A stretch of 64,000 nt of DNA from Burkholderiaceae bacterium (GCA_019236735.1 JAFAIM010000020.1:1-64000); one strand, 5' to 3'. Shown: positions 1-8,702, counted from the first letter of the stretch. Notes: generated by a model from the letters alone, not told the origin. Made by a program: numbers and translations.

Positions 1-287
1 CCTTGATACGAGAGCGAGACTGCGAGTCGCCCCAGAACAACCACAGGCACCGGGTCCGGCATGTTGCGGCGAACACGCCCGGTTGCCGCCACGGCGGCCA
101 CGGCGTGCGACGCCAACGCGTAATAGCCAACGACCTGATCTGCGTCGCAGACGACGTAGGTGCGCGAGGCCCCGCTCGCCTGGTTGGCCGCAGCACGGCG
201 TTTGAGCCATTCGTCGAGCGCGGCGACACCGGAATCGAAATGCTCGAGCGCGTGGTGGTCGGCGAACAGCTCCGGCGCGGCCAGCAT
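1..287 (-). CDS. GNAT-family toxin, TacT/AtaT-like (partial, cut by window edge)
   Basis: About 95 residues are visible before the left edge of the window; the C-terminal half is missing. The protein begins MLAAPELFADHHALEHFDSG and contains NQASGASRTYVVC, VVGYYALASHAV and VVVLGRLAV, the typical N-terminal half of GNAT toxins that acetylate aminoacyl-tRNA and stop translation. Its ATG shares one base with the stop codon (TGATG) of the ribbon-helix-helix gene upstream, which is the usual order of a TacA-TacT pair. Family assignment rests on these motifs; tRNA specificity cannot be told. Confidence 0.85.
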   Translation of the reverse strand, partial: MLAAPELFADHHALEHFDSGVAALDEWLKRRAAANQASGASRTYVVCDADQVVGYYALASHAVAAVAATGRVRRNMPDPVPVVVLGRLAVSLSYQ

Positions 288-577
288 CAACCCTTGGCCC
301 AGGGCTGCCGCGCTCGCATCGTCCTGCGCAGACGTTCATTGGGCTGCGCGGCCGTGTCCAGGCGGGCGAGGAACGCGGCATAGGCTTGCGGACTCACGGT
401 GGTCAACGCGCGGTCCAATAGCGTGTCCTCGGCCGCGCGGCGGGCCGCCTCGAGGATGAAATCCGTGCGCGTCTTGCCAGCCGACTGTGCGGCACGGTCG
501 ATCAGCATGCGCTCGGTTGGCGGAATCCGCAGATTCAGCGTCTCGCGGCGGGGCTTTGCGGCGGTGGCGGCTTTCAC
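287..577 (-). CDS. DUF1778 ribbon-helix-helix antitoxin, TacA-like
   Basis: 96 residues. The N-terminal part (about 12-60) has the DUF1778 pattern: a short basic strand ETLNLRIPPTERMLIDRAA followed by the helices SAGKTRTDFILEAA, which form a ribbon-helix-helix DNA-binding dimer. The C-terminal tail, with YAAFLARLD and ending QPWAKG, is the part that normally wraps and blocks the acetyltransferase toxin. It overlaps the toxin start by one base, so the two are translationally coupled. A plausible promoter lies 35-63 bases upstream of the start. Such antitoxins bind their own promoter together with the toxin. Confidence 0.88.
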   Translation of the reverse strand: MKAATAAKPRRETLNLRIPPTERMLIDRAAQSAGKTRTDFILEAARRAAEDTLLDRALTTVSPQAYAAFLARLDTAAQPNERLRRTMRARQPWAKG

Positions 578-611
578 AGGTCACTCCGGCCAGTAGTAGG
601 ACAAGAATGAC

Positions 612-640
612 AGCATAACAGAGCGTAACGTCATTGTCAT
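612..640 (-). promoter_or_regulatory. Predicted sigma70-type promoter of the TacA-TacT pair
   Basis: Read on the minus strand, the hexamer ATGACA is followed after 17 bases by TATGCT, fitting -35 and -10 elements. Initiation would then fall about 28 bases before the antitoxin start. The ATGAC-AATGAC direct repeat around the -35 could be part of an autoregulatory operator. This is inference from spacing and consensus only. Confidence 0.4.
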
Positions 641-848
641 TACGCAACATCGATGAACGAGATAGCGCAATGGGGCACTTTGATTACCGCTTCGTAGGCT
701 GGACCGAACGCTCGCCGCCTGATAAACCTGCCCCTGGGCCATTTCTCTGATCGCCCCATGAGCAGTCCGTCGCCGGTGCCTCGCCAATTCGCTCCGAAGC
801 GGGCGCTGGTGAAAGAGCCTTCGAGTCGCCAAGTGGCGGCTGAGCAGA

Positions 849-1046
849 TCAGAAGTGTTTGGGCAGACCAGCCTGCTTGAGCACGCCGTTGGCGGTGTGC
901 CGGGACAGGATCTTATGGTCAACTGCAAAGGTCACGCCGCTTTGAGGCGAGTGCCAGATGTCGTGGTCGCCTTTGCCGTGGCGAACAAACGTGCAGCCAG
1001 CCGCCTTCAGTAGCCGGATCAATTCCGGAGTGAAGCTCTGTCCCAT
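849..1046 (-). CDS. hicA: HicA-like mRNA interferase toxin
   Basis: 65 residues, a usual HicA length. The sequence FTPELIRLLKAAGCTFVRHG and the conserved core HGKGDHDIW carry the family's G-H/K-G-D-H pattern, with the catalytic histidine in the beta strand after the first helix. The end HTANGVLKQAGL is the usual C-terminal helix. I chose the ATG at 1046 (MGQSF) because upstream residues are arginine-rich and unlike the family. It lies seven bases after the HicB-like gene stop, in antitoxin-first order. The expected role is translation-independent mRNA cleavage, neutralised by the upstream product. Confidence 0.85.
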   Translation of the reverse strand: MGQSFTPELIRLLKAAGCTFVRHGKGDHDIWHSPQSGVTFAVDHKILSRHTANGVLKQAGLPKHF

Positions 1047-1053
1047 GGCGAGA

Positions 1054-1293
1054 CTACGCCGCAGCGGCGGCCGCGACGGTGAATCGTCTCGCAAGCAACT
1101 CGACAGCGATAGTACCGTCAGCAGGCAAGCAGCCGTTGGCTTCGAGCAACTCGGGCACCATTACCTGGAGCTTGGCGTCCAAGGCTTCGATCGTCGTCGC
1201 TTCGGTGACCAATCCAGGCACGTCGTCAGACGTGGCGACCCAGACGCCAGCGTCGGCGTCCCACTCGGCGCGAACGAAGTACGGTTTGTTCAT
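1054..1293 (-). CDS. hicB: HicB-like antitoxin (DUF1902 type)
   Basis: 79 residues beginning MNKPYFVRAEWDADAG. The segment VWVATSDDVPGLVTEATTIEAL is the half-RNase-H fold of HicB-type antitoxins, and ALDAKLQVMVPELLEANG is its helix. No separate helix-turn-helix or ribbon-helix-helix domain is present, so this is the short DUF1902 form. The end is an unusual run of seven alanines (FTVAAAAAA). The start at MNKPY was preferred over one 15 residues upstream because family members begin there. The toxin follows in the same direction with a seven-base gap. Confidence 0.85.
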   Translation of the reverse strand: MNKPYFVRAEWDADAGVWVATSDDVPGLVTEATTIEALDAKLQVMVPELLEANGCLPADGTIAVELLARRFTVAAAAAA

Positions 1294-1397
1294 GCGGGGA
1301 TGGTACCGTAGAAGGGCCTCCCTATGTCTTTCAGCCATCTACAGGTTTCCGTGACCGTCTTCCGCGGTTCGAGACACGAAAGCTGTGCCCGCGTCGG

Positions 1398-2207
1398 ATG
1401 GCGACCTTGCGAAGAGTCGTAACCGTCAAACCGGTTCGCCATCACTGGCTGACGCTTGTGTCGATCGGGATCGCGGCGTGGATTGGCGCTGACCTAACCC
1501 ACGAAGTTCTGGGGCATATAACGACCGCCTGGCTCACCGGTAATCGAACTTTGTCGCTTTCCGTGGTCGCGATGCAGACTGCGACCGAAAGTCGGATCGT
1601 GGCGGCCGCCGGCACCACTGCAAACTGCATCGTGGGTGCTTTATCCCTACTTGTCTTCAGACGCGCAAAGGGGCTGACGCCCGCCGCGTCTTTCCTATGG
1701 ATCTTCGGCGCATTCAATCTTCTGAATTCAGGGTATCTCGTCGCCTCGGCGATCCTGGACTTCGGCGACTGGGCACGAGTGATCGACGGTCATTCGCCAG
1801 CTTGGCTCTGGAGAGGTGCCTTGGGCTTTGCGGGCGCAGGCCTTTATGCGTTGTCGATTCGCTGGGTAGCGCGTTCCATGGTGCCGATGCTGGAGCGGGA
1901 TCAGACGGATCCGCGACAACTGCGGCGCCTCGCCTTCGCCGCTTTTCTGAGCAGTGGAGTGCTTATGACGACCGCGTCAGCGTTCAATCCCATCAGCCCG
2001 AGCCTCATTCTCCTGTCAGGGGTTGGTGCCTCCTTCGGGCTCAACTGGGGACTGTTGCTTGCGTTGCGGCTTGCCATTGGCGACGCCCACAACGGAACGC
2101 TGGGCAAAGACTCCGCACCGGTTAGCCTTCCCTGGCTCGCCTCGGCGCTTATCCTCGCGGCATTGTTTGTTGGGGTGCTCGGTCCTGGGATTCGGTTTTC
2201 CGACTGA
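1398..2207 (+). CDS. Multi-pass membrane protein with HExxxH motif, M50-like
   Basis: 269 residues with about six to seven hydrophobic segments. The first membrane helix ends in THEVLGH (H35, E36, H40), a zinc-site-like motif one residue longer than the HExxH of site-2 proteases. It is followed at 70-76 by AAGTTAN, resembling the AAGPxAN loop of M50 proteins, and at 106-126 by FNLLNSGYLVASAILDFGDW, which sits where M50 proteins keep the third ligand. The layout suggests an M50-related integral membrane metallopeptidase or a relative that has lost activity. I know of no substrate. It is a single gene, preceded by hicAB on the other strand and followed by about 400 bases without genes. Confidence 0.6.
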   Translation: MATLRRVVTVKPVRHHWLTLVSIGIAAWIGADLTHEVLGHITTAWLTGNRTLSLSVVAMQTATESRIVAAAGTTANCIVGALSLLVFRRAKGLTPAASFLWIFGAFNLLNSGYLVASAILDFGDWARVIDGHSPAWLWRGALGFAGAGLYALSIRWVARSMVPMLERDQTDPRQLRRLAFAAFLSSGVLMTTASAFNPISPSLILLSGVGASFGLNWGLLLALRLAIGDAHNGTLGKDSAPVSLPWLASALILAALFVGVLGPGIRFSD

Positions 2208-2606
2208 CGCGCGAGCGCTCTCCGAATGTCCGAGTGCCAACAGGCGCGAGCGGCGCCTGCGGGTCGGGCGCGCCCGAACCCGCCCGGTTTCCGGCGTCCT
2301 CGCCGTACGTCCGCAGCCCGAGGGATCGCGCACCTAACAGAAGCGATGTCCCTTAACGATTGGGCACAGGACGATCGATGAAAAGAAAGCTGACCGGTCG
2401 CATTACCGCGGCGTGCCGGTCCCCCGACCAGCATCAGATCGGAGCCCGAGCGCGCCAGCTGAGAGAGCGTACCAGGCGCGTCGGCTCGAATCCTCTCGCC
2501 GAAACGGATGATCGCGATTGGGCCTTCCTGCTCGGCGAGAATCAGCTCCGTGCCGCCCTGCGTGCACTGCGACTGCCATCCCCGAAGCAGCCGCCGCGGC
2601 GTTCGG
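2208..2606. other. Gene-free stretch with two adjacent GC-rich hairpins
   Basis: No credible gene was seen. Shortly after the membrane-protein stop, two inverted repeats follow each other: one at 2241-2259 with 7-base arms (CAGGCGC) and one at 2261-2281 centred on TCGGGCGCGCCCGA. Neither has a T tract, so they may be a rho-dependent or weak terminator for either of the two convergent genes. The rest shows nothing I can name. Confidence 0.35.
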
Positions 2607-4481
2607 TCAGGCTGCGGAGCGCCCCAGGCGCAGCCGGAATACCGAAGAGTCCACATGCAGCAGGCCGCGCGCGTTGTCCCCAAGGACGACGAAGACCCGG
2701 TCGCCGTAGCGCGCCAGCCGCGCCAGCAGCCTTTGCACTTCCTCGCGCTCGCTTTCAAGCACCGCGTCGATGCGCAACGTCAGTGACGACTGCGTCGCGC
2801 GCAGCAACTGCTCCAGATGACGCCCGGCCGCGTCCAGGAACGAGCGGCACGATGCGCCGGGCAGGCTGATCGACACATGCGGCAGCGAGCTGGCGTGCGA
2901 CAGCGCCACCCGCACTCCGCTCAGCGAGAGGGCCGCCAGCCGCTGGATCTTTTGCAGTCGGCGCGCCGCCCTGCGCCGATGCCGCAGCGATTCGGACTCC
3001 GGCCGGAAATGCCGGATGACGTAGTCCTGCATGGCCAACCCCAGGATCCACTCGGAAATCACCAGCGGCAGCTTGCGCGGGGCGGTCCACGGCACGGTTC
3101 GCGCGAAATGCCAGATCCTGGACGGTCCGCCGCGCGCAACGCCGCGCCACAGCAGTCGCCCGATGATCCCAAGGCTCTGCGCCGGCGAGTAGCCGCCGTC
3201 GTAGACGGGCTGGCGCATCCAGCGCAGCTTGTTGAGGACGCGCTGCGCGATCGCCGAATCGGCCGACAGCCGGCGCATCATCCGCTGATAGCCCTCGACC
3301 AGCTCGTGGTAGCTCATCCGCTTCGGGATCACGTTGGTAGCCGCCTTGGTGTTGTCGGCGCTATCCAGGTCGCGCAGACGTCCCTCGGCCTTGAGCCTGG
3401 CGTGCAGCGGCGTCTTGGGCAAGGCGGTCAACAGACCGACCATCGAGACCTGGATACCGGCCTCGACGATGAATCGGTACTGGTGCTCGAAGGTCTGGAG
3501 CGTGTCGTTGTCGAAGCCGACGATGAAGCCGGCCAGCACGTCGATGCCGTATTGATAGATCCTGCGCAGCGAGACCAGAAGGTCCTCGCGCGTGTTCTGC
3601 GACTTGCGCGCCTGCTTCAGCGTCTCCGGATCCGGTGATTCGATGCCGATGAAGACCCAGGTGAACTTGGCCGCCCGGAACAGCTCCAGCAGCTCGGGCT
3701 CCTGCGCAAGGTTGATCGAAGCCTCGGTTCCGAAGCGCAACGGGAAGCCGTGCCGCTTCTGGTACGCGAACAGCGAGGAAGCCAGCTCGCGCGCCACCGC
3801 CTTGTTGCCGATCAGGTTGTCGTCGACAAAGAATACGCTCCGCGCACCCAGCGCCCTGAGCGCGTCGAGCTCGCGCTCGATCTGCGCCAGCGACTTGTGG
3901 CGCGGCTTGCGGCCGAACATCACGATGATGTCGCAGAACTCGCACAGGAACGGGCAGCCGCGCGAGAACTGAATCGTCGCCACCGCGTACCGGTCCAGTT
4001 TCAGCAGGTCGAAGCGTGGCGTCGGCGAGTCCTCGAGTCGAACCACGCCGGTCTCCTGGTACAGCGCCGCCGGCTGACCTCGCTCGAAGTCCGCGCAGAA
4101 GCGCGGCCACACGTATTCGGCCTCGCCCGCCACGACGGTGCAGGCCAGATCCCGATAGCGCTCGGGGCAGAGCGAGGCGAAGCTTCCGCCGGCCACCACG
4201 TAGTAGCCCGCCTGCCGGAAATGCTCGATCAGCTCGCGCTGCCGCTCGAACTGCACTCCCATGCCGCACACGCCGATCAGGTCGGCCTCGGGAGCAAGCG
4301 GCACCGACTCGACGTTCTCGTCGACGATCGACACCTCCCAGTGGTCCGGGCACAGCGCCGCCAGCGTCGCCAGCCCCAGCGGAGGATTGACCGCGCGCTG
4401 GGACGGCAACGCCTGATCGACCGCCCAGCGCAGGCTCCAGAAGCTCTCCGGGAAGCGAGGGTTGATGAGAAGAAGTTTCAT
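2607..4481 (-). CDS. B12-binding-domain radical SAM protein (DUF4070 type)
   Basis: 624 residues. Residues 1-150 form a Rossmann-like B12-binding-type domain (LLLINPRFP, PPLGLATLAAL). The radical SAM barrel starts near 168 with the cluster motif CPFLCEFC (C176, C180, C183), which binds [4Fe-4S] and S-adenosylmethionine. Later motifs FVDDNLIGNK, FGTEASINLA and FIGIESPDPETL are typical of the family. A C-terminal DUF4070-like region follows from about 400. No DxHxxG cobalamin motif is visible, so cobalamin binding is doubtful. Relatives modify lipids, hopanoids or pigments, but the substrate here is unknown. It stands alone without a recognisable pathway around it. Confidence 0.85.
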   Translation of the reverse strand: MKLLLINPRFPESFWSLRWAVDQALPSQRAVNPPLGLATLAALCPDHWEVSIVDENVESVPLAPEADLIGVCGMGVQFERQRELIEHFRQAGYYVVAGGSFASLCPERYRDLACTVVAGEAEYVWPRFCADFERGQPAALYQETGVVRLEDSPTPRFDLLKLDRYAVATIQFSRGCPFLCEFCDIIVMFGRKPRHKSLAQIERELDALRALGARSVFFVDDNLIGNKAVARELASSLFAYQKRHGFPLRFGTEASINLAQEPELLELFRAAKFTWVFIGIESPDPETLKQARKSQNTREDLLVSLRRIYQYGIDVLAGFIVGFDNDTLQTFEHQYRFIVEAGIQVSMVGLLTALPKTPLHARLKAEGRLRDLDSADNTKAATNVIPKRMSYHELVEGYQRMMRRLSADSAIAQRVLNKLRWMRQPVYDGGYSPAQSLGIIGRLLWRGVARGGPSRIWHFARTVPWTAPRKLPLVISEWILGLAMQDYVIRHFRPESESLRHRRRAARRLQKIQRLAALSLSGVRVALSHASSLPHVSISLPGASCRSFLDAAGRHLEQLLRATQSSLTLRIDAVLESEREEVQRLLARLARYGDRVFVVLGDNARGLLHVDSSVFRLRLGRSAA

Positions 4482-4654
4482 TCCGGCTCCACGTGCGCGA
4501 AGAAATTCGGCTTATACACGCTCGAGCGGACCACTGGGCGCCCTGCCGCGCGTATCGACGACAAGCCCCGCCTAAGGGCGTGATTCAGGTAGGCAAGATC
4601 GAACCCGGCTTCGATCGGGTCGTAGACTAAGATTTTGCACTTGCCGCGTTCCTC

Positions 4655-4969
4655 ATGGAACCATTTCCGTCAGCATCTCGCTCCGACCTTCCTCCGAAAG
4701 ATCTTTCATTCGGTTATGGTGGGATTGAGTTCTTTCCAATCGAATCCATCGTTGACGAGCAGGCTGGGTACATTGGATCCGGCTGGAGCGAGGGCTGGTT
4801 AGTTGTTGCGCGTGAGACTCTTTGCGGCGATCCAATATTCGTTGATCGCGCGGTCGCCGCGCTACCAGTCTTTACGGCGATGCACGGCACGGGGGATTGG
4901 GATACGACCATTGTCGCGCCTTCTTGGCCTGAATTTTGGAAAGGCCTTCTCGAACAGGGCGAGGCGTAG
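4655..4969 (+). CDS. SUKH (SMI1/KNR4)-like small protein
   Basis: 104 residues. The pattern GGIEFFPIESIVDEQ, then GSGWSEGWLVVA, DPIFVD, and a C-terminal VFTAMHGTGDWD...APSWPEFW matches the second half of SUKH-superfamily proteins. Many of these are immunity proteins against secreted or polymorphic toxins. The N-terminal SUKH helices are short here, so this may be a minimal or truncated member. Codon use looks less GC-biased than the flanking genes, in keeping with acquisition. No partner toxin is adjacent; the T6SS-type regulators 150 bases on are the only hint of a secretion context. Confidence 0.6.
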   Translation: MEPFPSASRSDLPPKDLSFGYGGIEFFPIESIVDEQAGYIGSGWSEGWLVVARETLCGDPIFVDRAVAALPVFTAMHGTGDWDTTIVAPSWPEFWKGLLEQGEA

Positions 4970-5115
4970 GAGCCTTGGTCGAGAGTCAGTTTTTCGGTGG
5001 GTTGGTTCGACAGCCGAATGTCGCCTCAGGGTCGTCTTTGCAAAATAATGGTCGGTATCGGGAACGGGCCGGCAATGTCCCGTAGAAGGTACATACTGGA
5101 AGCGAAACGGTACGG

Positions 5116-5643
5116 CTAGGGTTTGGCAGCGTTGCTGCCGTTCGCGCCGCCGGCGGACGTCTCACCCCGATGATCGGGGTGGCCGAGCGCCTGCGCGACA
5201 CGTCGGTAGACCGGCCCCCATAAGGGGTGTCCGATCTCGGCGTCGCTGAGACGGAAGTCCGGGTCGGCGTTAAAGGCGCTGGCGAAATCGAGTGCGCACT
5301 CGGTTCCACGGTTAAACGCGCACGCGATGAAGGCGAGGTACTTGTACGCAACCGCCACGTCGCGGGGGTCGGCAGGTTTCGCCGCAAGTGCCGCATGCAG
5401 CGCGGCCTCCGCTTGATCGAATTCTCCGCTGTCGTACAGGCGGATACCTTCGATCAGCCTGCGTTCGGCGGGCCGTTCGTACAGTTGCGCGATGCTGGTG
5501 GTGGTCGGCGCCGCCTGGCACCCGTACAGCGCCGCAGCGCAAGCCGCAATCAACGCGGCGCGCCACCGCGGCGCGCCGGTTACGGGAAGCTGTGCTCGAC
5601 GGGTACCGGTATCCCCGCTTCGACCTCGATCTGATTGATCCAT
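5116..5643 (-). CDS. tssQ: TssQ-family T6SS-associated lipoprotein
   Basis: 175 residues. The N terminus has a lipoprotein signal (RWRAALIAACAAALYGC), so the mature protein would begin at the lipid-modified cysteine near residue 42. The rest is a TPR-like helical domain. The strings RPAERRLIEGIRLYDSGEFD, VAYKYLAFIACAFNR and RLSDAEIGHPLWGPVYRRVA match the family described as TssQ, an outer-membrane lipoprotein of some type VI secretion loci. The gene overlaps the end of the upstream pseudokinase by 64 bases. No internal start precedes the signal sequence, which supports this ATG. No T6SS structural gene is in the window. Confidence 0.72.
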   Translation of the reverse strand: MDQSDRGRSGDTGTRRAQLPVTGAPRWRAALIAACAAALYGCQAAPTTTSIAQLYERPAERRLIEGIRLYDSGEFDQAEAALHAALAAKPADPRDVAVAYKYLAFIACAFNRGTECALDFASAFNADPDFRLSDAEIGHPLWGPVYRRVAQALGHPDHRGETSAGGANGSNAAKP

Positions 5644-7022
5644 GGCTTGTCGTCGCCGTGCCGCACCTCGATCCGGTGTGTACCTGCGGTCAGAGGGATT
5701 TGCAACAGCGGCGGCGATACGCCGATCGGCTTGTTGTCGACCAGGATTTCACCCCACGGCACGATCCGGAACACGACGGTACCGGAGGGCGCGGTGCCGG
5801 TCGAGGGCGACGTTGTCGGTGCCGGTGTAGCAGCCGAGGCTGCCGCTGCCGGCTCAGCGTCCGACCGCGGCGCGGCGATGGCCGCGAAATGTGGCGCTTC
5901 CTGACGGTCCGTCGGACGCAGGTGCGCAAGCAGGGTGCCCAATATGAGCGCAGTGAGCGGCAATGCGGCGACCAGCGACAGCCCGAAGCGCTGCTGCCGC
6001 ACCCACGGCACGAACTTGCCCCACCCGACGCGCACCGGTTGCAGCGCTTCGGTCAGCAGCTCGAAGGCTCGTGCGGCGATATCAGGGCGGGCGGCGGCTG
6101 GGGGTGCGGCCAATGGAGCCCTGGTCTGCAGCGGTCCGGGGCGGTCGGCGAGTGAGGCTGGAAGGGCCACACCCAGCGCCGAGGTCGCCGGGCGGTCCGA
6201 GCGCTCGGCCAACACAATCGCGATCAGCGCGTCGCGCAGTTCGCCGGCCGTCTGGGGTGCGCTGGGGGATGTCGGGTCGAGCGTATCGGACAGCAATGCG
6301 GAAAACGCCGGAATCGTTCCCGCGCCGCTGCTGCGTGCGGGAGCGCCGGGTTGCGTGCTCACGGTGACAGCGTGCGGCCGCGCTTGGATCATCGAGCACA
6401 ACAACGAAGCGACGGAGCGCACGTCGCGCCGCCGCGTTTCGTCGGTGATTTCACTCTGGAAATACGGCAGGAACTGCTCCGTTCGCGTCAACGCCTCGTC
6501 GCCTTCGGTCCCGGCGTCGATCCAGCCTCCGAATCCGCTTACCTTGGGCGAACCATCGGCCTGGATGTACACGTGTTGCGGACCGAGCTGGCCGTGCGAA
6601 ACGCTCTGGCCGTGTGCGTACTGCAGCGCATCGGCGACGCGCGCGCCAATGCCGGCGCACTGCAGATCGGTGAACTTGACGCCGGAAGCCAGCAAATCCT
6701 GCAGCGAGCGGCTGGTGACGCGCTCGATCACCAGGTAGCCGAATTCGTGGCCCAGGCCCGCGTCGAATACGGTCAGGATGTTCGGGTGGTGCAGGCGGCC
6801 GGCGGCTTGAGCCTGGCGAACGAACGCCTGCTCCATTTGCCGTCGCACCTGTGCGCGCAGCGGCGGTCCGGGCGGCACGATCTGCACCGCCTTGACCACG
6901 AGTTCGCGGTTCATCACCGGGTCGACCGCCGCATATGAGACGCTGTGGCGCTCTCTGCGAAGCTCGCGCAGGATCGTGTAGCGGCCGATGACCTTCTGAT
7001 TGGCCGGAAGCGAGCGTGGCAT
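5580..7022 (-). CDS. Serine/threonine pseudokinase with PEGA-like C-terminal domain
   Basis: 480 residues. Residues 14-270 keep the kinase fold: beta-3 lysine VVKAV (K44) and HHPNILTVFDAGLGHEFGY. Key catalytic residues are lost. HRDLKPSN is HGQLGPQH (catalytic Asp replaced by Gln145), DFG is GFG (Gly163), the glycine loop is LRRERHSVS, and the SPE/APE motif is QSE. A membrane helix lies near 350-372, followed by a Pro/Ala/Thr linker and a PEGA-like beta domain with VPWGEILVDNKPIGVSPP. The same C-terminal domain is found in the intact kinase upstream, so the two are paralogues. Likely a non-catalytic regulator of that kinase, at the inner membrane. Confidence 0.85.
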   Translation of the reverse strand: MPRSLPANQKVIGRYTILRELRRERHSVSYAAVDPVMNRELVVKAVQIVPPGPPLRAQVRRQMEQAFVRQAQAAGRLHHPNILTVFDAGLGHEFGYLVIERVTSRSLQDLLASGVKFTDLQCAGIGARVADALQYAHGQSVSHGQLGPQHVYIQADGSPKVSGFGGWIDAGTEGDEALTRTEQFLPYFQSEITDETRRRDVRSVASLLCSMIQARPHAVTVSTQPGAPARSSGAGTIPAFSALLSDTLDPTSPSAPQTAGELRDALIAIVLAERSDRPATSALGVALPASLADRPGPLQTRAPLAAPPAAARPDIAARAFELLTEALQPVRVGWGKFVPWVRQQRFGLSLVAALPLTALILGTLLAHLRPTDRQEAPHFAAIAAPRSDAEPAAAASAATPAPTTSPSTGTAPSGTVVFRIVPWGEILVDNKPIGVSPPLLQIPLTAGTHRIEVRHGDDKPWINQIEVEAGIPVPVEHSFP

Positions 7023-7060
7023 CTTCAGCTGCGGTTCGGGTTTCGCAGGCCGGCGGGTGA

Positions 7061-8524
7061 CTAGAACCGGTGCTGCAACTCGACCGCCTGGGCCGGCTGC
7101 AGATCGATTCGCGAAACGTACGGCGGGGCCGATCCGTTGCGCACTTCGATCGTATGAGCGCCGGGAGCCAGCGTCAGGTGTGTCAGCGGAGGCGACACCC
7201 CGCGCGAGGCGCCGTCAACAACGATCTCTCCCCACGGGCTGATCCCCAGAGTGACCGAGGCGTCTGCTGGTGGCGGTGGCGCCGGTGCTGCGACCGCAAT
7301 CGCGACCGGGGCGGCCCGAGGCTTGGACTGGCGGTTGTGCGTGGGCAACAACGCCGGCAGCACGGCCACCGGCCGTTCCCGCACCGTCGGGGCCGGGTGC
7401 GCGCTTTCGGCGCCGCCGGCGGTTTTGGCGGCAACCGGAGCTGTTGCGGGCGCCTGCTCCTCGGAGTCGGAATCGGCAGCCAAGGTCGGGGTTGACTGCG
7501 GCGGAAGCACGGGTCCGCGTTGCTGTTCCAGCGCCAGGATCAGGATCGACACAGCCAACACCGCCGCCACGATCGCCCAGCGGGCCCTGAGGCGGTTCAG
7601 CGGCACTGACGGCACCGGCTGCAGCGTCGGGCGCCGGCCGAAATCCTCGCGCGCAGCGGCGAGCAGGTCGTTGCGCATTTCGGCCGCGGTCTGGTAGCGA
7701 TCGGAAGCGTCCTTGGCCATCGCCCGATGAACGATCTCGATCAGTTCCGAGGGCACCTCGGGATTGAGCTGAAAGATCGGAGTGGGCGGGTGCGTCGCGA
7801 CTTTGTTGAGGATCTCCTCGACCTGATTGCCGTCGAACGCGCGCTGGCCGGTCAGCAGCTCGTACAGGATCGCCCCCATCGAAAACACGTCGCTGCGCGC
7901 GTCCGGGTTCCGACCATGCGTCTGCTCCGGCGACATGTAGTTGGGCGTTCCGATCAACTGGCGCTTGAGGTTGGGCGCGTCGCTGGCCTGCGCCAGCGCG
8001 ACGCCGAAGTCCAGCACTTTGGGTTTGCCGTCGCGCGTCAGGAAGATGTTGCTCGGTTTCAGATCCCGATGGATCAGCCCCTGCTGGTGCGCGTAGTGCA
8101 CGGCGTTGGCAACGCGCGCCATCATCGACGCGATCGCCCTGGGCGCAAGCCGGTTGCGCGATGACAACCAGTCGTGCAAATCGCCACCGTACAGACGCTC
8201 CATCGCGATGTATGCGATCGACTCGGTTTTGCCGGCGTCATAGACGGTCACGATGGCCGGGTGGCTCAATCGCGCGAGGACCTTGGCTTCCTGCAGGAAG
8301 TTGTTCTCGACGCGGCGCCTGACCAGACTGTCGCCAGCCAGCGGAAGCGCCTTGATCGCGACCTCGCGACCGAGCACCGGATCGTATGCGGCGTACACCA
8401 CGCCGTTGGAGCCACGCCCGATCTCGGAGCGCACCTCGAAACGCGCGATCTGCCGCGGAGCCGGCGGCATCGCGGCCGGAGGCTCGTACGACTGGGTGAT
8501 GTGGGTGGCGAGCGCCTGCGACAT
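7061..8524 (-). CDS. Serine/threonine protein kinase, membrane-anchored, PEGA-like domain
   Basis: 487 residues with a complete Hanks-type kinase domain at 29-290. It has glycine loop GRGSNGVVYAAYD, lysine K58 (VAIKAL), HRDLKPSN (D154), DFG (D172) and GTPNYMSPEQ. A single membrane helix follows at about 314-332 (WAIVAAVLAVSILILAL). Then comes a low-complexity linker and a beta domain containing ISPWGEIVVDGASRGVSPP, a PEGA-like repeat that should lie in the periplasm. This layout resembles T6SS-linked PpkA kinases. The pseudokinase and TssQ-like lipoprotein follow downstream in the same direction, 38 bases on and then overlapping, so the three probably form an operon. The kinase substrate is not identifiable. 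Confidence 0.9.
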   Translation of the reverse strand: MSQALATHITQSYEPPAAMPPAPRQIARFEVRSEIGRGSNGVVYAAYDPVLGREVAIKALPLAGDSLVRRRVENNFLQEAKVLARLSHPAIVTVYDAGKTESIAYIAMERLYGGDLHDWLSSRNRLAPRAIASMMARVANAVHYAHQQGLIHRDLKPSNIFLTRDGKPKVLDFGVALAQASDAPNLKRQLIGTPNYMSPEQTHGRNPDARSDVFSMGAILYELLTGQRAFDGNQVEEILNKVATHPPTPIFQLNPEVPSELIEIVHRAMAKDASDRYQTAAEMRNDLLAAAREDFGRRPTLQPVPSVPLNRLRARWAIVAAVLAVSILILALEQQRGPVLPPQSTPTLAADSDSEEQAPATAPVAAKTAGGAESAHPAPTVRERPVAVLPALLPTHNRQSKPRAAPVAIAVAAPAPPPPADASVTLGISPWGEIVVDGASRGVSPPLTHLTLAPGAHTIEVRNGSAPPYVSRIDLQPAQAVELQHRF

Positions 8525-8702
8525 AGCCTTCGATTATCGGTCCCTAAGACGCCAACGTAGCTCAAAAATGGTACCGGCACATCGTCCAAATCGCCGTCGC
8601 GTCGGCCCTTTTCCTCGCATCGCTCATCCTGTCACTCGAATCCCGCTTTCTAACCGCTACGGCAATCCCCTTAAGGCAACCACCTTACTGCAGACGGCAA
8701 GT

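Noticed and set aside
581-928. Small gene between tacA and hicA
   Set aside because: The frame overlaps hicA, its start lies inside that gene, and its translation shows no family pattern.
3361-4353. A second long frame in the radical SAM gene
   Set aside because: Different frame on the same strand, low-complexity Arg/Ala/Gly-rich translation, and the other frame has all radical SAM motifs.
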